From NCBI GenBank assembly GCA_035604635.1, contig DATNIC010000178.1:1-12225 (forward strand): a stretch of 12,225 bases of DNA. The letters are read 5' to 3'. The position numbers were made by a program, and so were the translations under genes. Of the stretch, positions 1 through 6,990 are shown one piece after another. The DNA is from DATNIC01 sp035604635. Lineage in GTDB: Bacteria; Vulcanimicrobiota; Vulcanimicrobiia; Vulcanimicrobiales; Vulcanimicrobiaceae. The notes beneath the pieces are model-generated. The model worked only from the letters and a program-made list of their open reading frames with translations, ran no database searches and was not told the origin of the DNA. The first letter of the stretch is position 1. Each line of letters starts with the position of its first letter.

Positions 1-484
1 GCTCGAACGTATCGGGATCGCGTGCCGCGTACAGACCGCGATCGAGATGCACCAGATCGCCGAGCCGTATATCCGGCGCCGTGCAATCCGCCACTTGGAA
101 AAAGGGCGGGTCGTCGTCTTCGCAGCGGGAACCGGCAACCCGTACTTCACGACCGATACGACGGCGGCGTTGAGAGCGCTCGAGATCGGCGCGCAGGCGA
201 TCCTCAAAGCGACGAAGGTCGACGGCGTGTATTCGTCCGATCCGTTCAAGGATAGCGACGCGACGCGCTTCGCGACGCTGGACTACCTCCAAGTTCTGCA
301 GCTCGGGCTCGAGGTGATGGACAACACCGCGCTGACGCTCTGCATGGACAACGGTTTGCCCATCATCGTCTTCGACATGCGCACGCCCGGGAACATTCGG
401 CGGGTCGTCAACGGCGAGCCGATCGGGACGTTTGTCGGACGCAGCGACCAGCGAACGCAAGCGAGGATTGAAAGCAATGCCTGA
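1..484 (+). CDS. pyrH: UMP kinase (uridylate kinase), 3' part only
   Basis: Cytoplasmic UMP kinase phosphorylates UMP to UDP in pyrimidine nucleotide synthesis. The gene enters from the left edge in the frame starting at base 2, so about 160 C-terminal residues are present and the N-terminal phosphate-binding part is missing. Visible family signatures are GTGNPYFTTDTTAALRA (nucleotide-binding region of the bacterial hexameric UMP kinase), KATKVDGVYSSDP, and the C-terminal stretch IIVFDMRTPGNIRRVV followed by GEPIGT. These are characteristic of bacterial PyrH within the amino-acid kinase fold. Its stop at 482-484 overlaps the frr start by 8 nt, the standard pyrH-frr pair. The sequence ends with a short polar tail (GRSDQRTQARIESNA). 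Identity is secure; only completeness is lacking. Confidence 0.96.
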   Translation, partial: LERIGIACRVQTAIEMHQIAEPYIRRRAIRHLEKGRVVVFAAGTGNPYFTTDTTAALRALEIGAQAILKATKVDGVYSSDPFKDSDATRFATLDYLQVLQLGLEVMDNTALTLCMDNGLPIIVFDMRTPGNIRRVVNGEPIGTFVGRSDQRTQARIESNA

Positions 485-1043
485 TTCCGTCGACGGCGTG
501 TACAAAGACACCGAGTCGAAGATGGGCAAGGCTTTGGAGGCGACGCGCAGCGAGTTCGCGGCGATTCGCACGGGACGGGCGTCGCCGGCCCTGCTCGATC
601 GCCTGCAAGTCGAAGCCTACGGCAACGCGGTCCCGCTAAAGCAAGTGGCGGGCGTCAGCACGCCCGATCCGCGGTCCCTGTTGATCGCAGCTTGGGACAA
701 GAGCGTCGTCCCGGCGATCCGCAAAGCGATCGAAACGAGCGACCTCGGACTGACCCCGAACATCGACGGACAACAGATCCGCTTGACCATCCCGCCCCTC
801 ACCGAAGAGCGGCGCAAAGATCTCGTGAAGCTCGTCCACAAGAAAGCCGAGGACGGGAAGGTCGCAATCCGCAACGTCCGTCATAAGGCGATCGACGAGA
901 TCAAAGCGATGCTCAAGGATCATAAGATCACCGAGGATGAGAACAAGCGCGCGGCGGAGCACGTGCAGAAGATTACCGATCGCTTCATCAAAGACGTCGA
1001 TGGTCTGGTGACGCACAAAGAAAAAGAGATCCTCGAAGTCTGA
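477..1043 (+). CDS. frr: Ribosome recycling factor
   Basis: RRF acts with EF-G to split post-termination ribosomes in the cytoplasm. The 188-residue product matches the usual length of about 185. Family landmarks are RTGRASP at residues 31-37, the hinge region PPLTEERRKDLVK around 106-118, KVAIRNVRH at 128-136 (R132 corresponds to the functionally important arginine of the three-helix bundle), then ITEDE and a C-terminal KEKEILEV. The ATG at 477 was chosen because it gives family length and has a GAGGA Shine-Dalgarno at 463-467, nine bases upstream. A longer TTG start at 432 would add 15 residues lying inside pyrH and is unlikely. The start overlaps the pyrH stop by 8 nt, so translational coupling is likely. 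Confidence 0.97.
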   Translation: MPDSVDGVYKDTESKMGKALEATRSEFAAIRTGRASPALLDRLQVEAYGNAVPLKQVAGVSTPDPRSLLIAAWDKSVVPAIRKAIETSDLGLTPNIDGQQIRLTIPPLTEERRKDLVKLVHKKAEDGKVAIRNVRHKAIDEIKAMLKDHKITEDENKRAAEHVQKITDRFIKDVDGLVTHKEKEILEV

Positions 1044-1237
1044 TGCTTGACGAGCTCCCGATGACGGCGCTCGTCGAGGCGCGCTCGATGCTGGGCGATC
1101 GCGCGATCCATCTGCGGATGCTCCTCCCTCCCTATCCCGCGCTCGGCTGCGGGATCTTGCGGGCCCTGCGCGTGGGCGAACACGACGATCGGGTTGAGAT
1201 CGTCGCCGGCTACGAAGCGTACGAGCGTATCGAGTGA
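1043..1237 (+). CDS. Small conserved-looking protein of unknown function between frr and cdsA
   Basis: A 64-residue ORF starts at an ATG that shares one base with the frr stop (TGATG) and ends by sharing one base with the cdsA start (TGATG again). Both exact junctions, together with the lack of any other candidate gene here, make it very likely to be translated. The product has an N-terminal helix-like part (TALVEARSML), a Pro-rich centre (LLPPYPALGCG) and a strand-rich end (LRALRVGEHDDRVEIVAGYE). It has no signal peptide or membrane segment, and a single cysteine (in LGCG). The layout (short helix, then beta strands, V-x-V ending) is loosely like one PASTA repeat, which is only an impression. 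In related gene orders uppS occupies this slot, but this protein is far too short and lacks undecaprenyl-diphosphate synthase motifs. I do not recognise its function. Confidence 0.75.
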   Translation: MLDELPMTALVEARSMLGDRAIHLRMLLPPYPALGCGILRALRVGEHDDRVEIVAGYEAYERIE

Positions 1238-2085
1238 TGGCGGGCTCGGGCGTCGTCGACTCCGTGAAGGCCTTGCACGCGCCACGCGGCCACCGCCTCA
1301 TCATCGGCTTGGCCCTGGCCGTTTTCGGACTCGGTTCGGTCTTTTACGCGCCGGCGTTCACGCTCGTCGTCGTGGTGATCGCCACCGCCTCGCTGTGGGA
1401 ATTTGCCGAGCTCTCGGCGCGGAAAGGGACGACGCTCGACTATCCGGTCGCGCTGGTCGCGGTCGTGGCGTACCTGCTGCTCACCTCGCTCGGCCTGATC
1501 CATCGGTGGGAGGGCGTGCTCCTTGCGGCGACGGTCATCGTCGCGCTCGGCCGCGCGACGCTGTCCTCGCGCGGCGGCTATCTGGCGCGCAGCGGCTACA
1601 CGCTGCTCGGCGTGTTGTACATTGGAAAGCTGCTTTCGTATTTTCTGACGATCCGCAGCGTCCCGGCGCTCGGCATTCCGCTGACGCTCTATGCCGTCGT
1701 CCTCATCGCGATGACCGACATCTTTTGCATGGTGATCGGCGTGCTCTTCGGGCGCAGGCCGCTGACGACGATCTCGCCGCGGAAGACCGTTGAGGGCGCC
1801 CTCGGGGGTCTTGCCGTTGCGACGCTGTGCGGTATCGCCTTTGCGGTGACGCCGGCGCTGCATCTTGCGTGGTGGCAGGGGGCGCTCATCGGGATACTGA
1901 CGTCGATCGCGGCGCAGGCCGGCGATCTCGTCGAGTCCGCGCTCAAGCGCGATGCGCGAGTAAAGGATGCGGGGAGTGCAATCGGCGGGCACGGGGGCGT
2001 TTTGGATCGCTTCGATTCGTACATCTTCGGCGGGGTCGCCTTCTACTTTGCACTCTATCTCATCGGCGTGGTCCCTGTCCGGTGA
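1237..2085 (+). CDS. cdsA: Phosphatidate cytidylyltransferase (CDP-diglyceride synthase)
   Basis: An integral membrane enzyme that forms CDP-diacylglycerol from phosphatidate and CTP, the branch point for bacterial phospholipid synthesis. The 282-residue product contains the complete family signature at residues 234-260: S-x-L-K-R, then K243-D244, HGG at 252-254 and D257-R258-F-D260. These include the acidic residues used for metal and substrate binding. Most of the protein is hydrophobic, with several predicted membrane spans from residue 25 onward (for example LIIGLALAVFGLGSVFYA and FTLVVVVIATASLW). The ATG at 1237 overlaps the preceding stop by one base; a GTG one codon upstream (1234) is the alternative. 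Its 3' end overlaps rfbG by 4 nt. It sits in the usual place downstream of frr, but without uppS in front. Confidence 0.95.
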   Translation: MAGSGVVDSVKALHAPRGHRLIIGLALAVFGLGSVFYAPAFTLVVVVIATASLWEFAELSARKGTTLDYPVALVAVVAYLLLTSLGLIHRWEGVLLAATVIVALGRATLSSRGGYLARSGYTLLGVLYIGKLLSYFLTIRSVPALGIPLTLYAVVLIAMTDIFCMVIGVLFGRRPLTTISPRKTVEGALGGLAVATLCGIAFAVTPALHLAWWQGALIGILTSIAAQAGDLVESALKRDARVKDAGSAIGGHGGVLDRFDSYIFGGVAFYFALYLIGVVPVR

Positions 2086-3146
2086 GCTCCGCGCAGATCG
2101 ATGCCTCTTTTTGGCGCGATCGTGCCGTTTTCATCACCGGGAACACGGGCTTCAAAGGCTCGTGGCTCTCGCTTTGGCTGAGCGAACTCGGCGCCGCGGT
2201 CTCGGGTTACGCTCTTGAACCGGATACGGAACCGAGCTTGTTCGCGATCGCCGGCGTTGGTGACGTCGCCGAGACGACGATTGGGGATGTGCGCGATCTC
2301 GGAGCTCTAGAACGCTCGATGAAGGCGGCGGAGCCGTCCGTGGCCTTCCACCTGGCAAGCCAGCCTTTGGTGCGCAGGGGCCTGCGCGAGCCCGTCGAGA
2401 CCTACTCGACCAACGTGATGGGCACCGTTCATTTCCTCGAGGCGGTCCGGCGGACGCCGAGCATCGAGGCGGTCGTCGTCGTTACCAGCGACAAGTGCTA
2501 CGACAACGACGAACGATCGCGCGCATTTAGCGAAACGGAACCGATGGGAGGCGCGGACCCGTACTCGAGCAGCAAAGGATGTGCGGAGCTCGTGACGGCG
2601 GCTTACCGCACGTCCTACTTCTCGGACCGGGGAACCCCGCACGTTGCCTCTGCGCGCGCCGGAAACGTCATCGGCGGCGGCGATTGGTCGGAGGATCGCA
2701 TCGTGCCCGATATCATCCGCGCTCACGCGTTGGGTCAAGCGGTAAAATTGCGATTTCCCGACGCGGTGCGGCCGTGGCAACACATCCTCGACGCGCTCTG
2801 CGGCTACCTGGTGCTGGCGCAGCGTCTACACACGGAGCGCGCCTATGCCGAAGCTTGGAACTTTGGGCCGGACGAAGACAGCGTCGTGACGGTGAGCGAA
2901 ATTGCGGAGAGGATGTCGGCAGCGCTCGGCAGCGGGGCCCGCTGGGAGATCGACGCACAGCCTGCGGCGCGTGAGGCGTCGACCCTGTGCTTAGATTCCT
3001 CGAAAGCGAAGAGCCGTCTCGGATGGCGCCCGCAGCTGACGTGCGAACGGGCCGTCGAATGGACGGCCGAATGGTATAGGCTCTGGCGCGAAGGCCTTCC
3101 GGCAAAGAGAACGACGCTAGCTCAGATCGATCGTTTCGCGCACTGA
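2082..3146 (+). CDS. rfbG: CDP-glucose 4,6-dehydratase
   Basis: An NAD-dependent short-chain dehydrogenase/reductase (extended SDR) that converts CDP-glucose to CDP-4-keto-6-deoxyglucose, the first committed step towards CDP-linked deoxysugars. Using the GTG at 2082, which overlaps the cdsA stop as GTGA, the protein is 354 residues, the normal length of about 357. The Rossmann motif TGNTGFKGSW (19-28) is followed by SLWLSELGAAVSGYAL, a pattern specific to CDP-glucose rather than dTDP-glucose dehydratases. VTSDKCY (134-140) and Y161-SSS-K165 supply the catalytic Thr/Asp/Lys and Tyr/Lys residues. An open frame continues upstream to 1827 but lies inside cdsA. The partner cytidylyltransferase (rfbF) is not in this window. 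It is followed after one base by an RmlC-type epimerase. Family assignment is strong; the final sugar is unknown. Confidence 0.92.
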   Translation: MSSAQIDASFWRDRAVFITGNTGFKGSWLSLWLSELGAAVSGYALEPDTEPSLFAIAGVGDVAETTIGDVRDLGALERSMKAAEPSVAFHLASQPLVRRGLREPVETYSTNVMGTVHFLEAVRRTPSIEAVVVVTSDKCYDNDERSRAFSETEPMGGADPYSSSKGCAELVTAAYRTSYFSDRGTPHVASARAGNVIGGGDWSEDRIVPDIIRAHALGQAVKLRFPDAVRPWQHILDALCGYLVLAQRLHTERAYAEAWNFGPDEDSVVTVSEIAERMSAALGSGARWEIDAQPAAREASTLCLDSSKAKSRLGWRPQLTCERAVEWTAEWYRLWREGLPAKRTTLAQIDRFAH

Positions 3147-3147
3147 C

Positions 3148-3669
3148 ATGGCAATTCAAATTCGCGAGACTTCGTTGAAGGATGCGCGCGTACTCGTTCC
3201 GGACGTCTTTTCCGACGAGCGAGGTTACTTCAAAGAGACGTATTCAAGCGTCAAGTACCGCGCGCTCGGAATCAGCGATGCTTGGGTGCAGGACAACGTA
3301 TCGCGCTCGTCGCGCAATGTCATTCGCGGAATGCACGGCGACCGCCGCATGACCAAACTCGTCCAAGTATTGCAGGGACGCGCCTGGGACGTAATCGTCG
3401 ATTTGCGCGAGGATTCGCCGACGTACCGAAAGTGGGAAGGATTCGAGTTGACCGCTGACAACCACCGGCAGCTTTATATCCCAGCCGGCTTCTTGCACGG
3501 TTTCTTGGCCCAAAGCGACGACGTTATTTTGATGTACAAACAGAGCGCGCTCTACGATCCAAAATCGGAGTTCGCGGTGAACTGGCGCGATCCGACGCTC
3601 GCGATTGCGTGGCCCCTGGACGGCGAGCCGATGCTCTCGCCGAAAGACGCGGCCGCGCCGTATCTCTGA
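3148..3669 (+). CDS. rfbC: RmlC/RfbC-type nucleotide-sugar epimerase (probably CDP-4-keto-6-deoxyhexose)
   Basis: A cupin-fold epimerase of the dTDP-4-dehydrorhamnose 3,5-epimerase family, 173 residues (family about 180). Seen in order: DERGYFKETY (23-32), RGMH with catalytic His63, Lys70, the VDLR strand, IPAGFLHGF with the second His at 117, Tyr130/Tyr136 of the active-site region, and NWRDP (145-149) with the Asp that pairs with the catalytic His. The usual RGLHYQ motif is replaced by RGMHGD. Because it starts one base after rfbG, its natural substrate is probably a CDP-linked 4-keto-6-deoxy sugar rather than dTDP-4-keto-6-deoxyglucose; this is inference from context. No Shine-Dalgarno is visible, so expression likely depends on coupling to rfbG. 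The rfbC symbol names the family, not a proven rhamnose role. Confidence 0.87.
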   Translation: MAIQIRETSLKDARVLVPDVFSDERGYFKETYSSVKYRALGISDAWVQDNVSRSSRNVIRGMHGDRRMTKLVQVLQGRAWDVIVDLREDSPTYRKWEGFELTADNHRQLYIPAGFLHGFLAQSDDVILMYKQSALYDPKSEFAVNWRDPTLAIAWPLDGEPMLSPKDAAAPYL

Positions 3670-4658
3670 TGGAGATTCGTTGCGCTAACTGCGGAGCGGA
3701 GATGCCGTGTGATCCCTTGGGCGCGTGCTGGTGTAAAGAGCTTCCGGCCGTGATGACGGTCGACGCCGGCAAGACCTGCTTATGCCGGAGCTGCCTGGAC
3801 GCCGCGATCCTCGCGAAACCCGTCGAGCATCTTTCGGAAACCGCGCTCTTGGCGGCAGCGTTCCGCGCGAACGAAAGCGCGCGCGCCGATGCGCTGTTTT
3901 CCGATCCGTTCGCACGGATGCTCGCCGGAGATCGCGGCGCTGCGCTCCTGCGGTCCGCGAAAGGTACGGCACTTTGGGAATTCGCCATCGCCGTGCGGAC
4001 GCGCGTCATCGACGATCTGCTCTTTGGCGCGTTCGCTGAAAATCCGATCGATGTGGTCATGAACCTTGGGGCCGGTCTCGACGCGCGTCCCTACCGGCTC
4101 ACGATTCCTCCGCACGTCCGTTGGATCGAAGTCGATGATGCGGCGATTTTGGATTACAAGCGGCGGATACTCGCCGGCTTCCGGCCGCAGTGCGCGCTCG
4201 AATGGATTGCGGACGACATAACGGACGGCTCGGGCCGCTGGAGAAGCGCCTCCGATGGTCGCAGTACGATGGTCATCACGGAGGGGGTCTTGGGCTACCT
4301 CGCGCGGGAGGATGTCGCTGCGATCGCCCGGACGCTGCGCGATGCGCGCGTGCGATGGTGGATCCTCGACCATCCGACGACGATCCATCTCGACCTGATC
4401 GCGCGCGCATGGAACCTTCCCGAATCGGACCTCCCGCTCGGCGAGCGCTTTGCCCCCCAGGACGTCGGCGCATTCTTCGCGCCGTACGGTTGGACGCTCG
4501 CACGTGAATACCGCCACGCGGATAGCGCTGCCGCGTTGGGCCGAATCGTTCCGCGCTCGGCGATCGAGGAGTTGATACCGTACCTTCCGCCCTCAGGCTT
4601 TGGCGACGGCGGATATGCAAACAGCGGATACGCTCTCCTCTTTCGGGAAGATGTCTGA
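3669..4658 (+). CDS. Cys-rich CWC domain fused to SAM-dependent methyltransferase (leucine carboxyl methyltransferase family)
   Basis: A 329-residue protein with two parts. Residues 1-45 carry eight cysteines at 5, 8, 14, 20, 22, 37, 39 and 42, arranged as CxxC, then CWCKELP, then CLCxxCL. This is the pattern of the small Cys-rich CWC family, presumably a metal-binding module. From about residue 55 a class I methyltransferase follows: ETALLAAAFRANES, SDPFARML, the SAM-binding NLGAGLDARPYRL at 132-144, a WIEVDDAAILDYKRRIL segment, and ITEGVLGYL. These are landmarks of the LCM/TIGR00027 family, often O-methyltransferases. The ATG at 3669 shares one base with the rfbC stop. The substrate cannot be read from sequence; sitting after two CDP-sugar genes, methylation of a sugar product or of a carboxylate is possible. 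A longer frame upstream lies within rfbC and was ignored. Confidence 0.85.
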   Translation: MEIRCANCGAEMPCDPLGACWCKELPAVMTVDAGKTCLCRSCLDAAILAKPVEHLSETALLAAAFRANESARADALFSDPFARMLAGDRGAALLRSAKGTALWEFAIAVRTRVIDDLLFGAFAENPIDVVMNLGAGLDARPYRLTIPPHVRWIEVDDAAILDYKRRILAGFRPQCALEWIADDITDGSGRWRSASDGRSTMVITEGVLGYLAREDVAAIARTLRDARVRWWILDHPTTIHLDLIARAWNLPESDLPLGERFAPQDVGAFFAPYGWTLAREYRHADSAAALGRIVPRSAIEELIPYLPPSGFGDGGYANSGYALLFREDV

Positions 4659-4659
4659 A

Positions 4660-5850
4660 ATGAAGAAGATCGCGATCCTCGGTTCGACGGGGTCGATCGG
4701 CCGGCAGACGCTTGATGTCGTGCGGGCGCATCCGCATCGCTTTCAAGTCGTCGCGTTGGCCGCCGGGGGACGCATTCCCGAAGTCATCGAGCAAGCGACG
4801 AGCTTTCGGCCGAACATCGTCTCGGTGCGCGAACCGAGCGCGACGCCGGAAGTGCGCGCGGCGCTCGACCGTAGCGTGCGCGTCGTCAGCGGCTCCGAGG
4901 GCCTGCATGCGGTCGCCGTCGAGAGCGGCGCGGATTTAGTCGTCGCAGCGACCGATGGGGCGGTGGCCTTCGATGCCGTGTTCGCCGCGGTCGAGCGCGG
5001 CATCTCGATCGCGGTTGCAAACAAAGAATTGATCGTCGCCGCCGGCGAGCTCTTCATCGCCGCGGCGCGCAAGAGCAACGCGGCGATTCTGCCGGTCGAC
5101 AGCGAGCACAGCGCGATCTTTCAATGTCTCGTCGGCGAACCCAAGGAGCGGATCGCGAAGCTGATCCTCACGGCATCGGGCGGTCCGTTCTGGACGCGCG
5201 ATCGCGAGGCGATGCACCACATCACCGTCGCCGATGCGCTGCAACACCCGACTTGGCAAATGGGGATGAAGAACACGATCGATTCGGCGACCTTGATGAA
5301 CAAGGGTCTCGAAGTGATCGAAGCAAGCCGCCTCTTCGGGATCCCAGGCGATCGGATCGAGGTGCTCGTCCACCGCACCAGCATCGTGCACGCTTTCGTC
5401 GTCTTCACCGACGGCAACGTCAAGGCGCAGCTCGCGCCGCCCGATATGCGGCTTCCGATCGGTTACGCGTTGGCTTATCCTGACCGCCTTCCGGGCTCGA
5501 CGGATGTCGATCCGCTTGCCGCGATCGGCGGAGGGCGCGAAGCCGCCTCAACCGCCTTGGGTTTCGAGCGGCCGGACGCCGACCGCTTCCCTTGCCTGGG
5601 GCTGGCCTACAAGGCGCTCGCACAGGGCGGGACCGCCCCCGCAGCGCTCTCAGCTGCAAACGAAATCGCGGTCCGCTCGTTTGTTGAGGGGGGAATCCCT
5701 TTTGAAGCGATCCCCGTGGTGATCGAGGCGGCGATGGATCATGCTGCCGGCCACGAACTAACGCTCGATGCGGTCCGAGAGGCCGACCGGCGCGCGCGCG
5801 AGCGCGCGGAGGTCGAGATCCGCGCCTGGACCGCCGCAACACGGAGATGA
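4660..5850 (+). CDS. dxr: 1-deoxy-D-xylulose 5-phosphate reductoisomerase
   Basis: The first committed enzyme of the MEP isoprenoid pathway, converting DXP to MEP with NADPH and a divalent metal in the cytoplasm. The 396-residue product has normal length. The NADPH motif GSTGSIG is at residues 8-14; ANKE follows in the middle of the domain. PVDSEH (145-150) gives metal ligands D147 and E149, ASGGPF binds substrate, and HPTWQMG (196-202) leads into TIDSATLMNKGLE (206-218), with E218 as the third metal ligand. The ATG at 4660 was chosen because it begins MKKIAILGSTGSIG and has GGGAAG at 4645-4650, nine bases upstream; an in-frame ATG at 4651 would add only MSE. It begins one base after the methyltransferase stop and overlaps rseP by 4 nt. 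Confidence 0.97.
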   Translation: MKKIAILGSTGSIGRQTLDVVRAHPHRFQVVALAAGGRIPEVIEQATSFRPNIVSVREPSATPEVRAALDRSVRVVSGSEGLHAVAVESGADLVVAATDGAVAFDAVFAAVERGISIAVANKELIVAAGELFIAAARKSNAAILPVDSEHSAIFQCLVGEPKERIAKLILTASGGPFWTRDREAMHHITVADALQHPTWQMGMKNTIDSATLMNKGLEVIEASRLFGIPGDRIEVLVHRTSIVHAFVVFTDGNVKAQLAPPDMRLPIGYALAYPDRLPGSTDVDPLAAIGGGREAASTALGFERPDADRFPCLGLAYKALAQGGTAPAALSAANEIAVRSFVEGGIPFEAIPVVIEAAMDHAAGHELTLDAVREADRRARERAEVEIRAWTAATRR

Positions 5851-6989
5851 TGAACCTGCTCGCCCTCGCACTCCCAGCCTCGCTCGACGGTACGTACCGG
5901 ATCCTCGTGTTCCTCCTGATGCTTTCCGTGCTGATCGTCTTGCACGAGTACGGCCATTTCTTGCTCGCGCGCCGCAACGGCGTCCGGGTCAACGACTTCG
6001 CGGTCGGCTTCGGCCCGACGCTGTTCAAGTGGACGTCGCCGCGCAGCGGGACGAACTACCGCATCAACGTGCTGCCGTTGGGCGGCTACTGCGCGATGAA
6101 GGGCGAGGACGGCAAGAGCAGCGAGGCCGAGCAGCAGCGCGAGTTTCGCCGGCGCGGCGACTACGAGGACGACAACTTTCAGGCCAAAGCGCCGGCCGCA
6201 CGGCTGGGGATCGTCTTAGCCGGGCCGATCGCGAACTTCATCCTCGCGTTTGCGATCTTGCTGGGCGCTGCGCTCGTCTTCGGGATTCCGAACGACAAAG
6301 CGAGCACCGAGATCGGCCCGCTTTCGCCCGGCTATCCGGCCGAACGCGTCGGGTTGCGCTCGGGCGACGTCATTCTGAGCGTCAACGGCGTGCAGATGCA
6401 GGACGGCGATCAACTCGTCAACGTGATTCACAACTCCGCCGGGAAGCAGCTGCACATCGTCTACGCGCGGCACGGCGTGCAAAATCAGGTCGATGTGACG
6501 CCGGTTCCGGCGACGATCGGCGGTCAACACTTCGGACGCATCGGCTTCAGCCCGTTGCCGCAATACCGGCACGTCGGGCCGATCGCCGCGGTCGACGCCG
6601 CGTCCCGCGAGTTCTCGGCAATGTTCATGGGGACGGCGAACATGCTGGGGGCGCTCGTCACGCACCCGCGCGACACGTTTGCAAATCTGAGCGGTCCGAT
6701 CGGAATGGCACGCATGGGGGCGACCGTGCAAGACTTGGGCTGGGCGCCGTACATGCAGTTGGCGGCGATGATCTCGATGTCGCTCGCTTTTTTCAATCTC
6801 TTGCCGATCCCGGCACTCGACGGCGGACGCGCGGCGTTCATCCTCGTCGAGATGGTGCGCGGGCGTCCGGTCGATCCGGAAAAGGAAGCGCTCGTCCACG
6901 TCGCCGGCTTCGCCGCACTGATGGTCCTCATGATCTTCGTCGCCTACCACGACATCGCAAACATCATCTCCGGAAGGGGAGTATTCTAA
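5847..6989 (+). CDS. rseP: RIP metalloprotease RseP (site-2 protease family)
   Basis: A membrane-embedded zinc metalloprotease that cleaves transmembrane substrates such as anti-sigma factors or signal-peptide remnants. In this 380-residue product the first membrane segment carries the zinc site HEYGH (33-37). A segment around LGIVLAGPIANFILAFAILLG follows, then one PDZ-like domain at roughly residues 150-215 (AERVGLRSGDVILSVNGV). The C-terminal NLLPIPALDGG motif (317-327, third zinc ligand D325) lies in the next span, with another hydrophobic segment (FAALMVLMIFVAY) near the end. One PDZ domain is visible, unlike the two of E. coli RseP, so it resembles the shorter Firmicutes-type enzymes. 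ATG 5847 overlaps the dxr stop as ATGA; a second ATG follows at 5850. No cognate anti-sigma factor is in view. Confidence 0.95.
   Translation: MMNLLALALPASLDGTYRILVFLLMLSVLIVLHEYGHFLLARRNGVRVNDFAVGFGPTLFKWTSPRSGTNYRINVLPLGGYCAMKGEDGKSSEAEQQREFRRRGDYEDDNFQAKAPAARLGIVLAGPIANFILAFAILLGAALVFGIPNDKASTEIGPLSPGYPAERVGLRSGDVILSVNGVQMQDGDQLVNVIHNSAGKQLHIVYARHGVQNQVDVTPVPATIGGQHFGRIGFSPLPQYRHVGPIAAVDAASREFSAMFMGTANMLGALVTHPRDTFANLSGPIGMARMGATVQDLGWAPYMQLAAMISMSLAFFNLLPIPALDGGRAAFILVEMVRGRPVDPEKEALVHVAGFAALMVLMIFVAYHDIANIISGRGVF
6975..6981 (+). promoter_or_regulatory. Strong Shine-Dalgarno in the end of rseP
   Basis: AGGGGAG lies within the last codons of rseP, nine bases before a GTG at 6991. It is one of the better ribosome-binding sequences in the window and is about 130 nt too far upstream to serve ispG. 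It therefore favours a translated ORF starting at 6991. The purine run is also explained by rseP codons (Gly-Arg-Gly), so chance remains possible. Confidence 0.5.
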
Positions 6990-6990
6990 G

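Noticed and set aside
1210..1992. 260-codon reverse-strand open frame opposite cdsA
   Set aside because: Arg/Asp/His-rich composition without domains, antisense to a gene with a full CdsA signature; a GC-rich shadow.
3780..4517. 245-codon reverse frame opposite the methyltransferase
   Set aside because: No motif, and the forward frame carries clear CWC and SAM-binding motifs.
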